From Przewalskia tangutica (taxonomy: Eukaryota; Streptophyta; Magnoliopsida; Solanales; Solanaceae): a stretch of DNA of 64,000 nt. Each line of letters begins with the position of its first letter. The stretch's first letter is position 1. The notes beneath the pieces are model-generated. The model worked only from the letters and a program-made list of their open reading frames with translations, was not told the DNA's origin and did no database searches. Shown one piece after another: positions 1 to 11,307 of this stretch. The DNA lies in NCBI GenBank assembly GCA_029844215.1, contig CM056732.1, forward strand, positions 51,321,007-51,385,006, written 5' to 3'. The position numbers and the translations under genes are program-made.

Positions 1-39
1 GTTTCTATATGATAATCCATGCATATTCACTTGATGATT

Positions 40-215
40 AATATGGTTATAGCTCAATGGAAAATAGTTCTGAGTGGAGTGAATGTCAGCCTAATGGAAA
101 ATAGTTTCAAGCAGAGTGATGTAATTTCAGCCTGAATTGGTTGATTGCCTGATGGGATATGATTTTAGACTGAGTGATGCATGCCTGATGGAAAATTATT
201 CTGAGTGGGTATATG
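40..215. repeat. imperfect tandem repeat, three to four units
   Basis: Units share the core 'atggaaaatagttctgagtg' or variants of it, starting near 55, 97 and 187, with a more diverged unit around 150. Unit spacing is irregular at about 40-45 bases. It lies outside the recognised LTR elements. Confidence 0.5.
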
Positions 216-543
216 AACTTCACGGTCTCCCATGGGTCACGCCTCTTGGAAACTGTCGTTTGAGTATCTGTGTATACCGATTGCATATACGATCATTGCA
301 TCACATTCATTTTTATTTTATTTGTTAAACCTGATTAAACTATTTATTGATTAGATGAGTTGAATTGTGTTAAGTCCTTGTATCTATTGATTTAGAGATA
401 TTACCTAATTGACTTGAGTTATCTCACTATTCTTTTACTGATTATCTATATGTGCAGACTTACTTTTGATTCATACTAAAGCAAGTGTTTTCAACAATCA
501 AACCTCACTACTATTTTGATGGTGTTTGTCAATGATACTTACC

Positions 544-571
544 GAATATATATATATATATATATATATTC
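544..571. repeat. (AT)n microsatellite, palindromic
   Basis: A run of TA dinucleotides is bounded by GAA on the left and TTC on the right, so the 28-base tract is a near-perfect palindrome able to form a hairpin. No function is implied. Confidence 0.9.
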
Positions 572-771
572 GACATCAAGAAGTGTTTTCGCACCATCGA
601 TCAACATCGACTCATCCCAATATTTAACGAAGAGATAGATCATCCCAAGTTGTTTTTACCCCAGTCGGTCTTAACTCCCCTATAATGTTGTGCATCATTT
701 ATTCGAGTTCGTAGAGTCAGATTTCCATTTATCCACAACAGAGTGCAATATTTGTGAGACTTTTCATGGGT

Positions 772-2454
772 CGGTACAACATGTACCAAGTATGTAAACA
801 TGAAGTACAGTAGACATGATCATAACTATACAAAAGAATGACAGGGGCAAGTATGAAAATCAAATACCAGATCCTACCATGTCATATAAAATCAAGAATA
901 CCTGTCTGTACATATCTATCATGTAATGTGACCATCTGAGTACCTAGCTTCGCACCATAGACTTTGTCCATGAACCAATTATCAAGTATTTTGCCCGCCC
1001 CTTCTGGGACGCGATAAAGTCATGTAATCTCTGTTGCCCTGCCCATTAAGGTATACTGCCCGATCCGTACTGGGACTCGATGTAATTATCAATATGTGTG
1101 ACGTAACCCGGCCCATTTGTGGGACGCGGTGTGATGATGCAATATGACGTAACCTGGCCCATCTGTGGGACACGGTGTAATGATGCAATGTGACGTAACC
1201 CGATCCATCTGTGGGACGCGGTGTAATGATGCAATGTGACGTAACCCGCCCCATTTGTGGGACGCGATGTATGCATGTCTATATCGTAACCCGGCCCATT
1301 TGCGGGACGCGGTGTAATGCATCTATAACATAACCCGACCCGTTGTGGGACTCGGTGTATCAATGCAACCATATAACATTTTTAAACTATCTTTTAACTT
1401 CCCATTAAGCCGTTATAACAACTTCCCATAAAACTATTATAACAACCTTTCATTTTAGAAAACTAAGGCATTATCACATCTTTCCTTTTTAAACAAACCA
1501 AGGTACTATCATGTAACTTTTAGGGAAATGAACCCAAAGTACTACGTACATTCACCGTACATATCATGTAATATTAGGGAGTTGAACCCCAAAATACTTT
1601 TACTATCAAAATCAAGTTACTTACACTTGTAAACTTAAGTAACTTATGTCTTTAAATCAAGTTACTTCCTCTTTCAAATCAAGTCATTTATTCTCTTCAA
1701 ATCAAGTAATCCATACTTTTCAAATCAAGTAATCTATACTTTTCAAATCAAGTAATCTATACTTTTTAAGTAAGGTCTCATATACCTTCAAGTAAAGTCT
1801 CATATACTTTCAACTAAGTCTCATAAATTTCATATAAATCTAATCTCACGACTTACTAAAAACTCTTACCAACATCTCCCATAAGATTTGGTAAGGACTT
1901 AGGAATAATTTAGACATGCCTTTAACATAGAATCAATAACATGAATACTTCCTAACTTCTAAGAGTAGAATGAATCATGAAACAATACCACATGTATATT
2001 TCATACGTAGAACATGCCAAGAGAAGGAAGAGGTTCACATACCTCGTTGACGACTAACACATACGACAAGTAGCAATACGCTCCAATGTACTTCAACCTA
2101 TCTTAACGATAGAACTTCTATCAATATCATACTTACTAGTATAAGACTTATACCAAATAATGGCCCTCTTATTCTATGAAAAATTGGGCAGCACTTCATT
2201 TGTTTCTACGTACTTTTCCACCTTTTCCAAGGCCCGAATTCATCAACCAACAAGCCACATTTAAGGCACAACCAACAGTTAACCAAAAAGGGGATTACAC
2301 GCCTAACTTGATGTGTAAAATTCTGCCCCACAATCACATTAAAATAGTCCACAATACAGTCCATAATAAACCAACATTAAGGGTACAATGTGAAGCCTTT
2401 AACACCCTTTTTATACCCTTATTCCTTAGGACTTTCATTAGTCATTTTGCTACA
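772..2454 (-). repeat. element C, left (3') LTR, first segment
   Basis: This segment is near-identical to 17010-17530 plus 20471-21447, which is C's right LTR. It lacks the first ~420 LTR bases that are present from 16599, so the left LTR is truncated. It contains the 46-bp minisatellite and the conserved LTR block with 'acttcccattaagccgttat'. It is interrupted at 2455-2459 by the target-site duplication of element A1 and resumes at 11820. Confidence 0.8.
985..1375. repeat. 46-bp minisatellite in C left LTR
   Basis: Units beginning GACGTAACC start at 1100, 1146, 1192 and 1238, an exact period of 46. More diverged units lie on both sides, from about 985 to 1375. Each carries a core like 'cccatctgtgggacgcggtg'. 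The same array recurs in C's right LTR at 17215-17539. The open frames here on the minus strand, which encode repeats of HRVPQM-type peptides, are by-products of the repeat. Confidence 0.9.
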
Positions 2455-3606
2455 TTAATTGTCACGACCCGACCTCGGGCGTGGTCGTGCCTACCGGGTA
2501 CCACTAGTGATAAAACATCGAGAAAATCGTGAAATAAAAATTCAAGACATGAACAATATGAAATAAGAAAGCAAGCTAACCAAACGGTCACCTTTACGTA
2601 TATATATCAAAACCGACGATTCATCCTTTACAAACTCGCCACAACATTCTACAGGACCTCTAAGAGTTTTTATAACTATGGCCGGACACGGGGCCCGCCA
2701 TACCCCGAATGTACAAGTACCTACAATGACAGGACTATACCAAAAGATAAGCCTCGAGAAACGGAGCTTCCCAACACGCAGTACCGTGATCCATGAGCGA
2801 GGATCAATAACCGTGTACCTCTACTGCGGCATGAGCGGCCGAAGGAGTCGATCAGTACCAAGTATGTGAAATCGAAAATCAGTAATGAAATCATAACGAT
2901 CTATATAAAGCAGAGACATGTATGATAACCAAACTACGATTACACCATATATAACAAATATGTCAAGTCGTGACTCACGCCCTCAAAGTCATCACTCGTG
3001 CGTGGAACTCATTCCTCATCACGGCGATCTATGACATAAATCATACTCGTGTGGCGCAGTGGAATCCTCATCGTATAAGCGTGGCCACGGGTAATAAAGC
3101 GTTCGCATCTAACGCGTCTGGTCGCGTGCCGGAATCCTCATCGTATAAGCATGGCCAAGTTCAATCACAATGGAAGCATACCCGTGGAATCCTCCGTCAC
3201 GCCAAGACGCGTCAAGTAAATTCACAACAAGTCAGCCGGCCCTCCAACTGAGAGACGCGGTAACATAGTAATACCACCAAAGGCTATCACAACTAGCATA
3301 GACAAGTTTAACATTCTCTTAGACTTTCATTTTATGACAACAAATCCGGGTTTTAACCCCAAGGTACTACGTACTTAAATTCTTTCAACAAGATCCATTT
3401 CTTTTACAAAGGTCACACGATACCCGTAGTATCAAAATAGAGTAACTATCATTTTAAGTAAACCAAAACAATTTCCATACCTTCTTTTTAAACTAATTTA
3501 AGACAAAACCATGCCTTCCTTTTAAACCAAAAACACTTCAATTCCTCAAGTCTCTTTTCTTTTAGAAATCAAGTTCCTTACTTTGGAATTTAAGAAAATC
3601 AATACT

Positions 3607-3765
3607 TGTTTATAATGATTCTTATTAAAGCAGCCATGATCTATAAAATGTAATACAATTTTGTCTTATCTTAGCTTCTATGCAGATGGAGGATTCTACT
3701 TGTTTTAATATAATTATTTGTCATTACATTTTCCTTTATTAATGCTGCAATGACTTGTTCGATAC
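3607..3765 (-). repeat. shared LTR cassette (A1 3' LTR copy)
   Basis: A block of about 160 bases, running from 'aatacttgtttataatgatt' to 'gcaatgacttgttcgatac', recurs in A1's other LTR (9676-9835), both A2 LTRs, both F LTRs and the E LTR. It is not seen at the equivalent place in the G, C, D or S2 LTRs. Confidence 0.7.
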
Positions 3766-4463
3766 TTATTCCCATTTCCGAAATCAATATAACTTATTCT
3801 TTTTTTTTAAAGACCAAGTACTCATTACTCACAAATGAGGTTTCACCACTTTTTAACACAATTCAAGTTCTTAACATTTCATATCAAGTCAAATATAAGT
3901 CAAGTCTCTTATCTTTTAAAATCAACAAACCATTCTTTTACCTACATAAAGTCGTTATAACTAAATTCCCATAAAACCATTATAACACTTTATGTTTTAA
4001 ACCAACCAAATTTGTTTAGCACACGTACATCTACCGTACTACATAGTTCACAACAATCATGCTAGAAAGGATAGGAAGAGGTTCACATACCTCGCGACGA
4101 TTAACCCTTACGACACGTAGCAAAACGCTCCAAGTACTTCAACTTTGTCGGCTACTCCTTAAACCAAGTAGATCACGCCACACTTGTACTTCAATCCTAA
4201 AATGGTCATAGTACTTCTATCAAACCTTACTTATCATTTAAGACTTATACCAATTAATAGCCCTCTAATTCTACGAAAAATCGGGCAGCACTTCCCCCGT
4301 TTTTACATACTTTTCCACCTTTTTCAAGGTCCGAAAACAATAACCAACATGCCACATTTAAGGCGCAACAATTTAACAACTAAATAAGGGGATCTCACGC
4401 CTAAACGGACGTGTAAAAATCTTCCCCTTTAAACAACCAAAACCGAAATGGAAACAAGTCCAT

Positions 4464-4543
4464 AGTCCAAAGTAAAGATAGTCCAATGTAAATACAGTCC
4501 AATGTAAATACAGTCCAATGTAAATACAGTTCAAAGTAAATAC
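4464..4543. repeat. 16-bp tandem repeat, five units
   Basis: Units of the type AGTCCAATGTAAATAC repeat with exact period 16. The other A1 LTR has four units (10528-10591), so the copy number changed after insertion. The open frame read through it on the minus strand has a YLHWT-like peptide repeat and is not a gene. Confidence 0.9.
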
Positions 4544-5264
4544 AGTCCATTAGTTCATTAGTTGGTGTTCTTGGCCAACTTACAATAATCATACTTTATC
4601 CAATTTTTCGGCTAGCATGCCGGAATTACTTCTTTAATCCTCCAACTTATATTCCAATCTTCATATAAGTTATAGTTACTTTGTTATTAGCTTTCAACAA
4701 GTAATAGATACGTTTTTACCATTTTAAATGGCTAACATGCCAATTCTCCATTTTAGCAACTTAACAAGATCCAAATCTTTCCAAGCTTCTTTCCACATAT
4801 TACATACTCATTTATATACTTCCAACATGTATAATATCCAACTTCACAAGGAGGTTAAAGGTTATTACCTCAAAAAGCCCAAAATTATCCAAGAACTTAA
4901 AGTCACTCCTTACCAAGTTTAGCTCCAAATCCTTACGTTCCAATCCGCTACAAGCAGCCCTTAGAAGCTCCTAACCAACTACTCTTCAAGAATCAACTCC
5001 AAAAAGTGAAGAACACTTGGGTTCCAATCTTAGCAAGTTTCGGCCAAGGCAATATAAATAGGCTAGGGGTGTGAAATCTTGTCTAACTCTTGGTTTACCA
5101 TCTTCCTAACACATCAAGGAAGAACACTTAGAAGTTTAAGAATTGTTGGACAAATTCTTGGTCAAGGAATGGCCCATGGCCGAGAGCAACATGAAGGGAG
5201 AGGGAGTATACTTTCAAGTCTTGAAATGTTCTAAGTGTGGAAGATTTCATCAACTAGAGGTGCA

Positions 5265-5272
5265 TATATAAG
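5265..5272 (-). promoter_or_regulatory. A1 3' LTR TATA box
   Basis: The minus strand reads CTTATATA about 490 bases before the LTR end. The same position in the other A1 LTR (11308-11315) is conserved. By analogy with plant LTR promoters this would be the core promoter, with transcription starting some 30 bases downstream. Confidence 0.55.
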
Positions 5273-5756
5273 ACCACCAAGGGCTAGGATTAAAATAAAT
5301 GGGTGGTAGAGATTGGGGACAAGTGTGTGTGGGTCCCACAAGCCACTTGTCCACACAAAATATCTTGCAAGACTTGGCCACTTGTCACATGGATTTCGGC
5401 CAAGAGCAACCTAGGGGTGACACGTGTCGCCCTCCTATTCGTCCAAAATATTTCATCTCCCGAAAATATCCATAATGTCCAAAATCTCGAAAACAAAGTG
5501 GGCCCCACAAAATCGTAAATTTCTCCCGTGGGCCCCACGTGACCAATTCCGGAAAATAAAATCCATAATTCTCTAATATTCTAAGAAGTCCGAATACTAA
5601 ATCTGGGAATCCAATTCCCATTAACGAACCTTTTTCCTTCACAAAAATCGGAAAATTTTCCGTCGGAAAATCAAATCTTTCTTCCTTTCCAATCTTAATG
5701 TCGTATTCTCGTACGTACGTCCTCACATACATACCCTGGAACTACGGGGTGTAACA

Positions 5757-5791
5757 TTCTTCCCCCCTTAGAAACATTCGTCCCGAATGTT
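5757..5791 (-). other. A1 polypurine tract and adjacent palindrome
   Basis: On the minus strand TAAGGGGGGAAGAA directly abuts the LTR start (TGTTACACC), the expected plus-strand primer of reverse transcription. Next to it, at 5773-5791, is the inverted repeat AACATTCG-3nt-CGAATGTT. The same palindrome is present beside the tract in C, G, A2, F and E. Confidence 0.85.
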
Positions 5792-6129
5792 CCTTCTAAG
5801 TCTTCAAACACACATGCGTCGGTATAGTCTTCACTACTACACTTACAAAACCAATCATGCCACCAATGGCCATAGTATAACATACGCGCAAAAACTCAAA
5901 TCCAAGCCAACGAGGAATCACCTCTAAAGTGTATAACAACACTATAACTCTCACTCCTGGTCCAAAGGATACTCCCTTCGCACCTTCACTTCACAAAAAT
6001 GATCACTTCCATTCACTTAACACATATTCGCTTCTTGTCTTACTCGTCGTAACTTTCTCGTACACCCGAACTCTTTCTAGTACACGTACCACATTTCAGT
6101 CATCGCTTCAGCTTTCGAAATCTTGGGGT

Positions 6130-6360
6130 TACTACCTCCAACTTGGTCATCTCACTAGCTTCAACTTCACTTAAGGCCATTCCCGGCCTTCACGACCCGC
6201 TTCTGGTCGAACGTGTCCACGAACTCGTACAACGGTTACCTAAACTTGGGCCTTGCACCCTCGTGACCCTATCACATAGCGGGACCACCACAAATTTACC
6301 TCACTTCAATCCGGGCTGCGGGTTGACCCGCAATTGGTCCTCAACCCGACCCATTTTCGC
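6130..6360 (-). other. A1 copy of the conserved post-gag segment
   Basis: This segment matches 15581-15800 (C), 39660-39905 (A2), 56470-56700 (F) and 63000-63235 (E). On the minus strand a short stretch reads EASEMTKLEV, comparable to EASKMTKF in A2 and E, but the frame is soon lost. It lies between the gag stop and the polypurine tract. It was not found in the equivalent part of element G. Whether it once coded for protein is unknown. Confidence 0.7.
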
Positions 6361-6731
6361 ACCAAATTCTTGTTCCCCCCTCCGGAAAATCTTACTATTT
6401 CACGTCATGAAAGCTACCACTTCCATCTCATACTACCCATGGAATTATCACACAAATACAGTTCACGCATACCAAGTACTTCGACAAAGACCAACCGTAA
6501 AATCTTTTACTTATGACGGCCTTACATCTAAGGTCCCAACTGTTATAAATTCTAAGGTTCACAATTGTCTCGTCCCCAGACTTACCCTTTTCACTAACCA
6601 GGCTTCTAAATCACATTTTAACACAATGCTAACCGAACATAACACTTAACACATCATCATATCATTAATGCATACTAGTCTCTAGAGGGTAAAGGATATA
6701 CCTGAAATCAAATAGGCGGTCCAAAGGACTG

Positions 6732-8005
6732 CTAAAACTGGGAACTTCCACCGCGACCTCTGTCGTGGCCTGCCGGTGTATGAACATCCTGCCTAGCTAT
6801 TGAAGGCGAAGAACCCGCAACTGATCCCGTAGTCTGTGCTATCCCATCAGTGTCACCTCTGGTCGGACAGTCTCTCACCAAATGGCCCTGTTGGCCGCAA
6901 GTATAACAAGCTGTCGAAGTAGTACGACACTCCCCAATATGGAATCTATCACAGCGACCACACCGAGGCAAAGGTGGCTTCCCCTGGCTACTACCCTCGA
7001 GCATCCGCGAACTGCGACCACAGAGCCACACGCTCCGAATATCCCCGGCGATCAAACCTCCTGCCAGAAGACTGGGAAGGAGCATTCTGTGTCGGCTGAA
7101 ATGTTGACCTAGCCTGTTGTTGAGGCTGTCTGCCTCGAAAGTTACCGAAGGACCCTGCTGTCCTGGCCCTCTTCTGCTGATCTTGTTCATTCCGTCGACC
7201 TCTACGTTCCTCAGTCTGCAGCGCATAAGCCTGGATGCGGGAAATGTCCATGCCCGGCTGAAGAGATACTCCTGTACAACTTTCTGCTAGATAATCGTCA
7301 AGTCCTGTGACATATCGATGCACTCTATCCTCCATGTCTGCCACTAAAGCGGGGACATAACGAGCCAACGATTCAAACTCTACATTGTATTCGAACCGTC
7401 GCGTTGCGCCCAACATCATAAATTTATCTGCGATCTCTCATCCGCGAGGCAATAAGTGTGTAAGAAATGCCTCGAGAACTCGTCCCAACCGGTGAGCGCG
7501 CATGCCCCGGGGCGGTTCCGTGAATCAAACGATCGATTGCGGTATCACGCGGCCGATGTGAACCAATACCGCGACTGCCTCGAGGCCTTGATCACTTTCA
7601 TGATCCATGCAATCGTCGAATAAACTCGAGGATCTTCCTCGGTTCTCGATCCATAGAACTCGGAGGATGCGACTCGAAGTCGAAGTCTCAAACTATCGGA
7701 TCTAGGGTGAACGGCTGGTACTACGGAACCTCGACTCGTCTGTCCTCATTCTCGCCACAATCCTAGCTAGTAATCGGGCCATCTCGCGTAACTCATATCC
7801 TCATCTCACGGCCGTGGGCGGAGACTCGGTATCGTAGCCTCGGTAACTCTGCTGCTTTGCTCTAAACTCTTTGGTGGCGTCGTGAATTCGCCGTCTGTAG
7901 CTACCTCGATGAAGACGGGTCGTGCCACAGTAACCCTTTGTGCTCTACTCGCGACTCCTCTGCTGCCTTGCCCTTCTGGGCCCTGGTTGCCTTGCGTAGA
8001 GGCAT
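6732..8005 (-). pseudogene. gag: A1 gag polyprotein remnant
   Basis: Gag forms the virus-like particle and packages element RNA. The start was taken at the ATG at 8005, which follows the conserved leader and gives MPLRKA, as in A2. The frame is broken several times. Around 7419-6991 it gives the core EYNVEFESLARYVPALVADM followed by EDRVHRYVTGLDDYLAES, also seen in A2 and in part in F and G. In a second frame, around 6840-6900, a CCHC zinc knuckle CYTCGQQGHLVRDC is intact (C-x2-C-x4-H-x4-C), preceded by RCGRCDRFHIGECR. The N-terminal third is frameshifted. No protease or RT follows, unlike in element G. The family assignment is secure; the product is almost certainly non-functional. Confidence 0.8.
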
Positions 8006-8195
8006 AACTGGTACATAAGAATACGTCAGAGGGAGTCCAACTTATCAAACACCTCTAAGGCACGATCTCAGAGTGAGAAGAGTAGAAACCAATCCTAAAT
8101 ATCATGCAGCCTCCTGATTATAGGTGTGGTGCACAACACGCCGATAATCAAGACTCTACTAGATACGGTCTGTAGACACTTTCCGAGGATTAACT
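8006..8195 (-). other. A1 leader between primer site and gag
   Basis: About 190 bases are conserved with the leaders of G (30346-30530), C (16440-16584), A2 and F, including 'gtggtgcacaacac' and the stretch next to the primer site. In such elements this region usually carries dimerisation and packaging signals. Its conservation between pol-bearing and gag-only elements fits shared mobilisation (inference). Confidence 0.65.
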
Positions 8196-8207
8196 GCTCT
8201 GATACCA
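8196..8207 (-). other. A1 primer-binding site (initiator tRNA-Met)
   Basis: The minus strand reads TGGTATCAGAGC, complementary to the 3' end of plant initiator tRNA-Met, a few bases inside the 5' LTR. It sets the element's orientation as minus. Confidence 0.9.
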
Positions 8208-8875
8208 CTTTTATCACGACCCGATCTCGGGCCCGCGACTAGTGTCTTACCCCGGGCACCCTAGTGATAAAACATCAGAGAAAATCAGCGGAAATAAAAA
8301 CTCAAGACATGAACAATATGAAATAAGAAACAGGCAAACCAAAACGGTCACTTTTCTGTATATATATCAAAACCGAACAGTTACATCCTTTACAAACCCG
8401 CCACACTTGCAAAGATCTACGGACCTCTAAGAGTTTTTATAACGGCTATGACGGAGACGGGGCCCGCCATACCCATGAATGTACAAGTACCTACAATGAC
8501 GGGGACTATACCAAAAGATAAGCCTCGAGAAAGCGGAGCTTCCCACGCAGAACCGTGATCCTATGGCGAGGATCAACAACCGGTGTACCTCACTGCGGCA
8601 TGACGCGGCCCGAAGGAGGTCGATAACAGTACCAAGTATGTGGCGAAAATCAGAATGAAATCATAACGATCTATATAAAACAGGAGACATGTATGATAAC
8701 CAAACTACAGTACACCATATATAAACAGTCATGTCAAGTCAGGGACTCACGCCCTCAAAGTCATCACTCATGCCCGTGGAACTCCTTCCTCACTGTCGGC
8801 AGTCTATGACATAAATCATACTCATGTAACGCGCCCGTGGCATCTTACCTCACTGTCGGCGTACACATATACAAC

Positions 8876-9120
8876 ATATATATATATATAACATGCCCCC
8901 GACATCCCTCCTCGTGGGTACATCTCTTCATGGGGAGCGAGTTCATGGAGTAATAATCGTACACAACGTGCCCCCGAAATACCTCATCGTAGGTACAGGT
9001 CTTCATGGGGAGCTAGCTCATGGAGTAATAATATAACATGCCCCCGGAATCTCTCATCGTAGGTACATGTCTTCATGGGGAGCTAGCCCATGGAGTAAAA
9101 TATAACATGGTCGCATGCCC
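8876..9120. repeat. (AT)n tract plus 70-75-bp minisatellite
   Basis: After a short TA run, units starting TGCCCCCG lie at about 8894, 8969 and 9039, with a degenerate fourth near 9115. They share 'cttcatggggagctagc' and 'tggagtaata'. The array sits about 700-900 bases from the TGTCACG end of the LTR. Confidence 0.85.
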
Positions 9121-9675
9121 CGGAATCCCTCATCGTATAAGCATGACCATAGGGTAATAAAACGTCCGGGCATCTAACCCGCATCCTGGTCGCATGCCCC
9201 GGCATCCCTCATCGTATAAGCATGGCCAAGATCAATCACAATGGAAGCATACCCGTGGAATCCTCCGTCACTGCCGGCACGTCCAAGTAAATTCACAACA
9301 AGTCAGTCGGCCCTCCAACTGAGAGACGCGGTAACATAGTAATACCACCAAAGGCTATCACAACTAGCATAGACAAGTTTAACATGCTCTTAGACTTTCA
9401 TTTTATGACAACAAATCCGGGTTTAAACCCCAAGGTACTACGTACTTAAATTCTCTCAACAAGATCCATTTCTTTTACAAAGGTCACACGATACCCGTAG
9501 TATCAAAATAGAGTAACTATCATTTTAAGTAAACCAAAACAATTTTCATACCTTCTTTTTAAACTAATTTAAGACAAAACCATGCCTTCCTTTTAAACCA
9601 AAAACACTTCAATTCCTCAAGTCTCTTTTCTTTTAGAAATCAAGTTCCTTACTTTGGAATTTAAGAAAATCAATA

Positions 9676-9835
9676 CTTGTTTATAATGATTCTTATTAAA
9701 GCAGCCATGATCTATAAAATGTAATACAATTTTGTCTTATCTTAGCTTCTATGCAGATGGAGGATTCTACTTGTTTTAATATAATTATTTGTCATTACAT
9801 TTTCCTCTATTAACGCTGCAATGGCTTGTTCGATA
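9676..9835 (-). repeat. shared LTR cassette (A1 5' LTR copy)
   Basis: This is the second A1 copy of the cassette described at 3607-3765, nearly identical to it. Confidence 0.7.
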
Positions 9836-10527
9836 CTTATTCTCATTTCCGAAATCAATATAACTTATTCTTTTTTTTAAAGACCAAGTACTCATTACTC
9901 ACGAATGAGGTTTCACCACTTTTTAACACAATTCAAGTTCTTAACATTTCATATCAAGTCAAATATAAGTCAAGTCTCTTATCTTTTAAAATCAACAAAC
10001 CATTCTTTTACCTACATAAAGTCGTTATAACTAACTTCTCATAAAGCCATTATAACACTTTATGTTTTAAACCAACCAAATTCGTTTAGCACGTCGCTCA
10101 CCGCTACATAGTTCACAACAATCATGCTAGAAAGGATAGGAAGAGGTTCACATACCTCGCGACGAATAACCCTTACGACACGTAGCAAAACGTTCCAAGT
10201 ACTTCAGCTTTGTCGGCTACTCCTTAAACCAAGTAGATCACGCCACACTTGTACTTCAATCCTAAAATGGTCATAGTACTTCTATCAAACCTTACTTACC
10301 ATTTAAGACTTATACCAATTAATAGCCCTCTAATTCTGCGGAAAATCGGGCAGCACTTCCCCGTTTTTACATACTTTTCCACCTTTTTCAAGGCCCGAAA
10401 ACAATAATCAACATGCCACATTTAAGGCGCAACAATTTAACAACTAAAGAAGGGGATCTCACGCCTAAACGGACGTGTAAAAATCTTCCCCTTTAAACAA
10501 CCAAAACCGAAATGGAAACAAGTCCAT

Positions 10528-10591
10528 AGTCCAAAGTAAAGACAGTCCAATGTAAATACAGTCCAATGTAAATACAGTCCAAAGTAAATAC
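10528..10591. repeat. 16-bp tandem repeat, four units
   Basis: This is the counterpart of the five-unit array at 4464-4543 in the partner LTR, with one unit fewer. Confidence 0.9.
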
Positions 10592-11307
10592 AGTCCATTA
10601 GTTCATTAGTTGGTGTTATTGGCCAACTTACAATAATCATACTTTATCGATTTTTGGCTAGCGTCTAATTACTTCTTTAATCCTCCAACTTATATTCCAA
10701 TCTTCATATAAGTTATAGTTACTTTGTTATTAGCTTTCAACAAGTAATAGATACATTTTTACCATTTTAAATGGCTAACATGCCAATTCTCCATTTTAGC
10801 AACTTAACAAGATCCAAATCTTTCCAAGCTTCTTTCCACATATTACATACTCATTTATATACTTCCAACATGTATAATATCCAACTTCACAAGGAGGTTA
10901 AAGGTTATTACCTCAAAAAGCCCAAAATTATCCAAGAACTTAAAGTCGCTCCTTAGCAAGTTTAGCTCCAAATCCTTACGTTCCAATCCGCTACAAGCAG
11001 CCCTTAGAAGCTCCTAACCAACTTCTCTTCAAGAATCAACTCCAAAAAGTGAAGAACACTTGGGTTCCAATCTTAGCAAGTTTCGGCCAAGGCAATATAA
11101 ATAGGCTAGGGGTGTGAAATCTTGTCTAACTCTTGGTTTACCATCTTCCTAACACATCAAGGAAGAATACTTAGAAGTTTAAGAATTGTTGGACAAATTC
11201 TTGGTCAAGGAATGGCCCATGGCCGAGAGCAACATGAAGGGAGAGGGAGTATACTTTCAAGTCTTGAAATGTTCTAAGTGTGGAAGATTTCATCAACTAG
11301 AGGTGCA

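Larger units (their letters stand above)
1..771. other. unassigned AT-rich flank left of element C
   Basis: No gene or recognised transposon domain is visible. The stretch holds an imperfect short tandem repeat near its start and an (AT)n palindrome near 550. It ends where sequence matching the right LTR of element C begins (about 772-790). It may be host sequence, or an older repeat joined to C by a deletion, since the first ~420 bases of C's left LTR are absent here. A 63-residue open frame at 137-328 has no recognisable feature and is not called. Confidence 0.5.
2460..5756 (-). repeat. A1 3' LTR
   Basis: It begins on the plus strand with TGTCACGACCCG and ends GGGGTGTAACA. It is about 300 bases shorter than the right LTR, mainly because the 70-75-bp minisatellite at 8890-9120 is missing; around 3000-3170 the corresponding sequence is compressed. 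It contains a 16-bp tandem repeat, a TATA box and the shared cassette at 3607-3765. Confidence 0.9.

Noticed and set aside
544..571. Replication origin or promoter at the (AT)n palindrome
   Set aside because: Only a simple-sequence microsatellite is visible, with no associated gene or conserved context.
982..1372. Three overlapping minus-strand open frames of 77-108 residues with histidine- and arginine-rich repeats
   Set aside because: They arise from the 46-bp minisatellite in C's LTR; different frames give similar-length products, so no frame is selected.
5385..5732. 115-residue minus-strand open frame and its longer copy at 11293-11790
   Set aside because: It sits at the U5/R end of the A1 LTRs and includes the conserved GTACGTACG zone. 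The two copies reflect LTR duplication, not coding conservation, and the frame differs in A2.
6143..6649. 168-residue plus-strand open frame
   Set aside because: It is antisense to the post-gag segment of A1. The orientation of the element, shown by gag, primer site and tract, is minus.
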